Of a stretch of DNA of 10,775 bases, positions 6,511 through 10,775 are shown in pieces. Under the pieces are notes generated by a model that ran no database searches, was not told the DNA's origin, and saw only the letters and a program-made list of their open reading frames with translations. The DNA comes from an uncultured Alphaproteobacteria bacterium (lineage in GTDB: Bacteria > Pseudomonadota > Alphaproteobacteria > Rhodobacterales > Rhodobacteraceae). The stretch is taken from assembly GCA_929200295.1 (NCBI GenBank), contig CAKMZE010000031.1, positions 3,619 to 14,393 of the forward strand. Direction: 5' to 3'. The translations under genes and the position numbers were made by a program. The number at the start of each line of letters is the position of its first letter. Position 1 is the first letter of the stretch.

Positions 6511-7783
6511 GCATAAGCAGCGAATGATGAAAATCAGCTTTAATCTTTGCCGTCCATTCGGCGGTTTTATCTGCCAGTGGCGCGGCAATCAAGGTGTCAC
6601 GCTGCCAAACCGCAGGTGATGCGAGCAAAGATGCGCGCGGCAGGCCTGTTTCACGCCAATCAGCGCATACGCGCAGGCCAATAGGGCCCAATGCTTTGAT
6701 CTGTAGTTCAGAATCATGCGGGCCAGAAAGAACCCACTTATCGTCCCAAACATCCTTTGTGGCACAGGTCTGATCACGCACAGCCTGATATTCGCGGCTG
6801 ATGCGCCAGTTTCCAACCTCACGAGTGATTTGGCAGCCCGCAAGCGTGAGCGTTCTGGGCATATCTTGCGATGCATCAAGCAACGTATCTAGCTTGCCCG
6901 CACGCGGCGGGTAGGCATGCCCACCCATCCGTTGTAGCATCCGCGACCAAATCCGTCGCAAAATATCGCGTGGAATATCATCCCCCCCCTCAGTGCGGAA
7001 AATCAAATCCCCGCGATCCAAGCTGACACGCGCGGCCATATAGCTGTTTGAAACCTGCGCAAGCGCCTCACGGGTATGCGACATTGCCTGACTGACATCG
7101 AGCAAAGCATCTTGATCAATGCCCAGACCATCAAGAACATCCATCGCCTTGCGCACCCGCGCACGTTCATAGCGCGCGTCTTCATTGGTTGGGTCTTCGA
7201 TCCATGCAATGTTGTGATGGTGCAAATAAGCCCGCAACGTCTCACGACGCATCGCTAACAACGGACGCTGCCAAGCGACCCCGTCTCTTTCAAACCGTTG
7301 CGGCATCATTGCCAGCCCATCCGGGCCTGATCTACGCGCTAAGCGCATGATGAAATTTTCCGCCTGATCATCGCGTGTATGGCCAAGCAAGACGTGGCCA
7401 ACATCGTTCTGCCGGCACCATGCGGCGATTGCAGCGTAGCGGCCAGTGCGGGCCTGCGCTGATAGATTACCTGCGGTCCCCTCACGTTGCCATTGCAACG
7501 TGACATGCGGCACGCCCAACGCCTTTGCAAACCCTGCCACCATCTGCGCTTCATCCGCGCTTTCAGCGCGCAACCCATGATCAACGGTGAGAGCAAAAAT
7601 CTCTGTTTGGTGATCCCTTGCCGCTTCATAAGCAAGGTGTAACAACGCCATAGAGTCGCCCCCGCCTGAAACAGCAATAGCAATCCTTTGTGGTATACCT
7701 TTTGGAAATTCTGCGCGAAAATCCGTTTGTAGGCTCGCGCAATCGGCATCGGACAAAGCGCCTTTATGCGCCCCTAGCTGCAT
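6506..7783 (-). CDS. tilS: tRNA(Ile)-lysidine synthetase
   Basis: A 425-residue TilS. It attaches lysine to C34 of the CAU-anticodon isoleucine tRNA using ATP, which changes its decoding from AUG to AUA and its charging from Met to Ile. The N-type PP-loop SGGGDS is at 39-44, TVDHGLR at 66-72, and LLGHTRDDQAENFIMRL at 132-148, including the conserved His-Thr-x-Asp-Asp-Gln-x-Glu segment. The tRNA-recognition segment IEDPTNED follows. The C-terminal half is more variable, as usual. The ATG at 7781-7783 overlaps the end of cpoB by 10 bases and lacks a strong ribosome-binding site, so translational coupling is likely. A run of eight C bases at 6982-6989 lies inside the gene; the protein frame reads sensibly on both sides, so it is not a frameshift. 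ftsH follows 84 bases downstream, a commonly conserved pairing. Confidence 0.95.
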   Translation of the reverse strand: MQLGAHKGALSDADCASLQTDFRAEFPKGIPQRIAIAVSGGGDSMALLHLAYEAARDHQTEIFALTVDHGLRAESADEAQMVAGFAKALGVPHVTLQWQREGTAGNLSAQARTGRYAAIAAWCRQNDVGHVLLGHTRDDQAENFIMRLARRSGPDGLAMMPQRFERDGVAWQRPLLAMRRETLRAYLHHHNIAWIEDPTNEDARYERARVRKAMDVLDGLGIDQDALLDVSQAMSHTREALAQVSNSYMAARVSLDRGDLIFRTEGGDDIPRDILRRIWSRMLQRMGGHAYPPRAGKLDTLLDASQDMPRTLTLAGCQITREVGNWRISREYQAVRDQTCATKDVWDDKWVLSGPHDSELQIKALGPIGLRVCADWRETGLPRASLLASPAVWQRDTLIAAPLADKTAEWTAKIKADFHHSLLMH

Positions 7784-8598
7784 CCCAAGTTGCGCATCGC
7801 CGATTGCGCCTCAAGCACAGTTGGATTGCCGGGGAACCTTATGCCGACCTCTGCCAATGTCACACACGCATCTTGGGTTTGCCCAATCCCGCCCAAGGCG
7901 CGCCCGAGCTTAAATAAAGCCTCAGGCGCAGTAAGCCCCTGTGGATTATCCGAAAACGCGCTGAGATAAGCGCGTGCCGCATCAGCCTGAGCGCCAAGCC
8001 CCGCGAGCGCATCACCGCGCAAAATCGCAGCCTCTTGTGCAAGAGGCGACCCTGGATAAGTTGCTTGAAACCCTGCCAGAATATCTGCCGCAGTTTGAAA
8101 ATCACCTGCGGTCAAAGCGGCCTGCGCCCGCGCAACATCGCCTTGCTCACCAACAGCAAGCGCAGGTCCAGTATCGGCAGGCGCGGGATCTGTGACAGGC
8201 GTAGCCGCCAGATGATCATCCCCACCCAAGGACGGTGTATCACCCAACTGGCTAATATCGCAGGTGCTCTCTAGCTCGCAAAGACGGAACTCAAGATCAC
8301 CCACACGGTTCGTTCCATCTTTAACAACGCGGTTCACACGAAACTCAAGCTCTTCGGTTTTCGCGGTAAGCCGTTGAAGCTGCGTTTCAATCGAGTTGAG
8401 CCGTTCTAACGGTGTGTTGCCAGCCGTTCCTGTGCTCAGACCGCCTGTTGTTGATAGCTCTGTTCGCAACCGCTGCACATCGCCATAAAGAACCGTCAAC
8501 TGCTGACGAATATCTGCCAATGTTGCCGCGTCCTGCGCCATGCTTGACACAGGCAACAACAGCGCAACGATTGATATGATGACAAAACGTGCGAACAT
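7774..8598 (-). CDS. cpoB: Tol-Pal cell division coordinator CpoB (YbgF)
   Basis: A 274-residue periplasmic protein of the YbgF/CpoB family. Residues 1-22 form a signal peptide ending VSSMAQ. They are followed by a heptad-rich coiled coil with LADIRQQLTVLYGDVQRL near the N-terminus and more heptads in the ERLNSIETQLQRL segment, where trimerisation is expected. After a low-complexity Asp/Pro/Ala linker come TPR-like repeats, beginning near ARAQAALTAGDFQTAADIL and continuing through ALFKLGRALGGIGQTQDA. In E. coli CpoB links Tol-Pal to peptidoglycan synthesis during constriction. The start was put at the ATG 8596-8598 because AAGGTGG (complement of 8604-8610) precedes it and the signal peptide begins there; an in-frame start 24 codons upstream lies inside pal. 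The ribosome-binding site overlaps the pal stop codon. The 3' end overlaps tilS. Confidence 0.93.
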   Translation of the reverse strand: MFARFVIISIVALLLPVSSMAQDAATLADIRQQLTVLYGDVQRLRTELSTTGGLSTGTAGNTPLERLNSIETQLQRLTAKTEELEFRVNRVVKDGTNRVGDLEFRLCELESTCDISQLGDTPSLGGDDHLAATPVTDPAPADTGPALAVGEQGDVARAQAALTAGDFQTAADILAGFQATYPGSPLAQEAAILRGDALAGLGAQADAARAYLSAFSDNPQGLTAPEALFKLGRALGGIGQTQDACVTLAEVGIRFPGNPTVLEAQSAMRNLGCS

Positions 8599-8609
8599 TA
8601 ACGCCACCT

Positions 8610-9128
8610 TTAAGAGTTGAGACCAGCAACCGAGATCACGGTGACAGAACGGCGGTTTTGTGAATAGCAACTTTCCGCGGCGCAGACCGCAGATGGGCGT
8701 TCCTTACCATAGCTGATCGTCTGCAAACGCCCTGTATCGATGCCTTTTGACACGAGATATTCACGCACGGCATTCGCGCGGCGCGCACCAAGTGCAAGGT
8801 TATATTCACGTGTGCCTTGCTCATCCGCGTGGCCTTCGATGATCGCGCGGTAATTTACGTTGGTCTGTAACCATTGCGCCTGCCCGTCTAAGGTCTGCTG
8901 CCCAGCGGCTGTCAACGACGCACTATCAACGACAAAGAGCACCTTATCCCCGATTGTTTGGCTAAAATACTGGGGGCTTGTGGGGTCACTCACGCCTGTT
9001 TGACCTGTCACGCCTTGGCCCAAGCCTGCAACATCATCATCACTTGGATTGCTAAAACGATCTGGGTTTGTACACGCAGACATCGCCACCAATGCGCCTG
9101 TAAACGCCAATTTTGTCCATATTTTCAT
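8610..9128 (-). CDS. pal: Peptidoglycan-associated lipoprotein Pal
   Basis: A 172-residue outer-membrane lipoprotein. A short signal peptide ends in the lipobox MSAC, with Cys19 as the lipidation site. A flexible Asp/Gly/Ser/Thr linker follows. The OmpA-like peptidoglycan-binding domain then carries the conserved IIEGHADEQGTREYNLALG stretch, GARRANAVREYL and the NRRSV segment near the end. It tethers the outer membrane to peptidoglycan and binds TolB, being released and recruited to division sites by the Tol motor. Two cysteines in VCAAESCY, near residue 150, could form a disulfide, as in some alphaproteobacterial Pal proteins. AGGAA (complement of 9137-9141) is 8 bases upstream of the ATG. 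The 87-base gap from tolB shows no terminator, so it may have its own promoter as well as read-through from tolB; I could not define one. Confidence 0.97.
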   Translation of the reverse strand: MKIWTKLAFTGALVAMSACTNPDRFSNPSDDDVAGLGQGVTGQTGVSDPTSPQYFSQTIGDKVLFVVDSASLTAAGQQTLDGQAQWLQTNVNYRAIIEGHADEQGTREYNLALGARRANAVREYLVSKGIDTGRLQTISYGKERPSAVCAAESCYSQNRRSVTVISVAGLNS

Positions 9129-9215
9129 CTGTCAGTTTCCTGTTCTTATTGGCTCTTTTAAAATGACAATAGCACGGCTTTGTGCATAAGGGAATTCAAC
9201 CCGCGTTACGGAAGG

Positions 9216-10541
9216 TTACGGTTGCAATGGCCCCCATGACGGATCAGACGCGCCGCCGCGCAGCTGCACAGGTTGCAAATTTCGCCCTGCGATATCCACA
9301 GAATACAACGTCGAAGCCCCTGATGCGCCTAGGGTTTCGCGTGTGAACATAATCACGCGCCCGTTTGGCGACCAGCTGGGGCCTTCGTCTAATTGGCTGG
9401 CTGTGAGCAGCCGTTCTTCTGATCCATCAATGCGCATCACGCCAATGTGAAACCGCCCTGCATTTTGTTTTGTAAATGCGACGAGGTCACCGCGCGGGGA
9501 CCAAACAGGCGTGCCGTACCGCCCCTCACCAAACGAGATACGCTGCGCGTTCCCCCCGCTTGCAGGCATAATATAGAGCTGCTGTGTCCCGGATCTGTCG
9601 CTCTCAAAAACGATCTGGCTGCCATCTGGGCTAAAGGAAGGGGCCGTTTCAATTGATGGTGCATTTGTCAGGCGCGTATGCTCCCCACTGCCCAAATCTG
9701 TGCGCCAAATGTCAGTATTACCACCATTGGCGAGGCTATAGATCACCTCACGCCCATCCCGCGAAAACCGCGGCGAAAACGACATTTCTCCCGGAGCCGT
9801 TTGTAGCTGTTGCCGCCCAACAGAGGCGACATCAAGCACGTTGATCCGTGGAAAACCGCTTTCGTATGATGTGTAAAGCACTCGGTCGCCTGTGGGGCTG
9901 AACCGCGGCGCAAGCACGAGCGCCGATGAATCTGTTAAAAACTGAATATTGGCCCCATCGTAATCCATAATGGCGAGCCGCTTGAGCCGGTTCCCCTTTG
10001 TGCCGGTTTCGCCCACGAACACAACGCGGCTATCAAAATAGCCGCCCTCCCCCGTGATCCGACCATAGACCACATCTGCAACCTTATGGGCAATGCGCCT
10101 CCAACCGTTCACAGTGCCAACGAGCTGCTGCCCGCCACCCAGTTCCTCGCCCGAGAACACATCATAAAGCCGGAATTTCACCGTCAGCTGATCACCAGAC
10201 ACAGAGACAGCACCTGTGACCAAGGCCTGCGCATTGATAGCCCGCCAATCAGCATAAGCAATGGTTTGCGTAAAACTGCTGACCGTACTGATAAAGGCCT
10301 GCTGAGGGATCTCACGGAAAAGTCCGGTGCCACGCAAATCCTGTGCAAGCACGCTTGTGATGTCGCGCGCGGCCTGCCCTGCGGCATCGGTCTCTGCCTC
10401 AAACACAGGGGCTGCAAAAGGGATCGGCTCAATCACACCGTCTGTAATTGTAATCCGCAGCGGCCCGTTTTGTGCCTGCACAACAGGTGCCAAAAGCACC
10501 AGCAAAAATGCCGTTATCAATAGGTTCAGCAATCGTGTCAT
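9216..10541 (-). CDS. tolB: Tol-Pal system periplasmic beta-propeller protein TolB
   Basis: A 441-residue periplasmic protein. A signal peptide of about 23 residues ends VVQA before QNGPLRI. An N-terminal domain of about 120 residues follows (FAAPVFEAE, then LAQDLRGTGLFREI), which interacts with TolA and with the propeller. The C-terminal half is a beta-propeller with PD40-type repeats. Five are easily seen, beginning RFSPTGDRVLYTS, RFSRDGREVIYS, SFSPDGSQIVFES, VWSPRGDLVAFT and SWSPNGRVIMFT. TolB binds Pal through the propeller and is released by energised TolA. The ATG at 10539-10541 has AAGGA (complement of 10552-10556) at 10-base spacing. tolA ends 112 bases upstream on the same strand. 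Length and order are normal for the family. Confidence 0.97.
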   Translation of the reverse strand: MTRLLNLLITAFLLVLLAPVVQAQNGPLRITITDGVIEPIPFAAPVFEAETDAAGQAARDITSVLAQDLRGTGLFREIPQQAFISTVSSFTQTIAYADWRAINAQALVTGAVSVSGDQLTVKFRLYDVFSGEELGGGQQLVGTVNGWRRIAHKVADVVYGRITGEGGYFDSRVVFVGETGTKGNRLKRLAIMDYDGANIQFLTDSSALVLAPRFSPTGDRVLYTSYESGFPRINVLDVASVGRQQLQTAPGEMSFSPRFSRDGREVIYSLANGGNTDIWRTDLGSGEHTRLTNAPSIETAPSFSPDGSQIVFESDRSGTQQLYIMPASGGNAQRISFGEGRYGTPVWSPRGDLVAFTKQNAGRFHIGVMRIDGSEERLLTASQLDEGPSWSPNGRVIMFTRETLGASGASTLYSVDIAGRNLQPVQLRGGASDPSWGPLQP

Positions 10542-10595
10542 CTCTATCGCATCCTTGGTCTTGTCGCGCAGCCTTGTTTACGCATCTTTTGTACA

Positions 10596-10633
10596 ATGCC
10601 AAAGACAAAAGACATGGCATGGCAAAGCTTTGC
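10596..10633 (-). repeat. Inverted repeat and 12-base palindrome in the tolA-tolB spacer
   Basis: The 112-base spacer holds a perfect palindrome GCAAAGCTTTGC at 10622-10633. Next to it, ATGCCA (10596-10601) is an inverted repeat of TGGCAT (10615-10620), with a 13-base A-rich spacer. These could be regulator binding sites or small RNA stems controlling tolB. No T-run or recognised operator consensus is present, so function is unknown. Confidence 0.35.
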
Positions 10634-10653
10634 GCATTTTCGGGCAACCGGGG

Positions 10654-10775
10654 TCATCGCAGTCTCATTCCTGACGGGTCAAAGGTGATGATCACGTCTT
10701 TCCAATGATCATATTTCTCTGCAGGAAGGTCATAACCGTTTTGTGTCTGACAGCGTAAAATCGCACGTCTTGCCG
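10654..10775 (-). CDS. tolA: TolA C-terminal end, cut by the right edge
   Basis: Reading the minus strand from the right edge gives 39 residues and a TGA stop at 10654-10656. The peptide contains RRAILRCQTQNGYDLPAEKY followed by DHWKDVIITFDPSGMRLR, which matches the end of the C-terminal domain of rhodobacteral TolA. TolA spans from the inner membrane (with TolQ and TolR) across the periplasm, and its C-terminal domain contacts TolB/Pal. The start, membrane anchor and helical domain are outside the window. Position directly before tolB is the standard tolQRAB-pal order, which makes the call firmer than 39 residues alone would allow. The stretch lacks a start codon in the window. Confidence 0.88.
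   Translation of the reverse strand, partial: ARRAILRCQTQNGYDLPAEKYDHWKDVIITFDPSGMRLR

Noticed and set aside
9129..9215. A separate pal promoter or terminator after tolB
   Set aside because: TTGAAT and TATTGT can be seen on the minus strand but are 22 bases apart, and the small GCAC/GTGC stem is too weak to call.
10086..10523. A 145-codon plus-strand open frame opposite tolB
   Set aside because: It is antisense to the tolB N-terminal region, with no recognisable domain and no ribosome-binding site.

Overview
The window reads as chromosomal core sequence from an alphaproteobacterium, most likely Rhodobacterales (the marine Roseobacter group). This rests on recognised protein families, on the gene order tolA-tolB-pal-cpoB-tilS-ftsH-MOSC, and on a ligase-associated helicase/PdeM pair next to folD and fhs. 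The genus cannot be fixed from the sequence alone. There are no mobile elements, CRISPR arrays, tRNAs or rRNAs, and no gene-free stretch longer than about 170 bases.

Left end, plus strand: the C-terminal end of a ligase-associated DEXH-box (Lhr-like) helicase, cut by the window edge, then the metallophosphoesterase PdeM. Both belong to a DNA-repair set usually found with an ATP-dependent DNA ligase and an exonuclease. pdeM converges on the next gene, with only 6 bases between the stop codons.

Middle left, minus strand: fhs (formate-tetrahydrofolate ligase) is followed by folD (methylene-THF dehydrogenase/cyclohydrolase). Together they interconvert formate, 10-formyl-, methenyl- and methylene-tetrahydrofolate. 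A strong GC-rich hairpin lies between them, and the fhs leader holds two short hairpins.

Right half, minus strand, one long co-directional block read from right to left: the tail of tolA, then tolB, pal, cpoB, tilS, ftsH and a MOSC-domain gene. The Tol-Pal proteins span the envelope and couple outer-membrane constriction to division. tilS overlaps cpoB by 10 bases, and the MOSC gene follows ftsH by 10 bases, so parts of the block look translationally coupled.

The main anomaly is ftsH. It is broken by an apparent loss of about 13 bases in one of its most conserved segments, just after Walker B, where the family reads DEREQ. This splits the gene into a membrane/Walker fragment and an SRH/protease fragment. 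A tolA tail of 39 residues runs off the right edge. I found no convincing undescribed system; the broken ftsH and the structured fhs/folD leader and spacer are the observations most worth checking.
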